The translations under genes and the position numbers were made by a program. Of a DNA stretch of 41,558 bases, positions 41,548-41,558 are shown piece after piece. The stretch is from an uncultured Opitutia bacterium (GTDB lineage: Bacteria > Verrucomicrobiota > Verrucomicrobiia > Opitutales > Opitutaceae): positions 1 through 41,558 of the forward strand of contig CAIJFT010000302.1 in NCBI GenBank assembly GCA_903820035.1, read 5' to 3'. Below the pieces are notes generated by a model. That model had not been told where the DNA came from, made no database searches, and saw only the letters and a program-made list of their open reading frames with translations. How positions within the stretch are numbered: position 1 is the stretch's first letter; every line of letters begins with the position of its first letter.

Positions 41548-41558
41548 AGCGGGGGGAG

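Noticed and set aside
1-41558. CRISPR arrays, tRNA/rRNA genes, insertion sequences, prophage or attachment sites
   Set aside because: No regularly spaced direct repeats, no cloverleaf-like segments, no transposase or integrase reading frames and no flanking direct repeats were seen.

Overview
The window is GC-rich bacterial DNA. I read it as a motility island of a Verrucomicrobiota bacterium, most likely family Opitutaceae. Three things support this: the TonB-dependent receptor has the N-terminal and plug style I associate with Opitutaceae; a relic of the haem-binding C-terminal domain typical of planctomycetes and verrucomicrobia is present; and the envelope is clearly Gram-negative (two porins, a TonB receptor, a lipoprotein). 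The lineage is an inference from protein character, because no rRNA gene lies in the window.

Region 1 (1-11420, minus strand) is one long flagellar operon, transcribed from right to left: flgB, flgC, fliE, fliF, fliG, fliH, fliI, fliJ, a motE-like gene, fliK, flgD, flgE, fliL and fliM (cut by the window edge). It encodes the proximal rod, MS ring, C ring, export ATPase complex, hook cap, hook ruler, a compact hook protein and the FliL stator factor. A near-consensus sigma-54 promoter lies directly in front of flgB and would give an almost leaderless message. A sigma-54-dependent response regulator of the FlrC/FleR/AtoC type is encoded at 37297-38772.

Region 2 (11654-15586, plus strand) holds chemotaxis adaptation genes: cheR, cheB, a receiver plus degenerate HD-GYP protein overlapping cheB by 4 bases, and cheD.

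Region 3 (15777-22963, plus strand) is envelope and accessory DNA: an OprP/OprO-type porin, a TMTC-like multi-spanning membrane protein, about 850 bases without an intact gene that contain a decayed haem-binding domain, and a large TonB-dependent receptor.

Region 4 (23093-38772, minus strand) is the second signalling block: sigma-54 activator, cheX, a receiver-pseudoreceiver-STAS protein, an OprB-type porin, one methyl-accepting chemotaxis protein, cheW, a single-receiver protein, a CHASE-PAS hybrid histidine kinase, cheA and an HDOD protein. With region 2 this makes a near-complete chemotaxis pathway.

Region 5 (38993-41558) has one unrecognised plus-strand gene and a minus-strand late-flagellar group: a lipoprotein, a FlgM-like small protein, fliS and a FliT/FlgN-like chaperone candidate.

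Across the window Shine-Dalgarno sequences are almost absent, and most start codons are directly preceded by CC. No tRNA, rRNA, CRISPR array, insertion sequence or prophage was seen.
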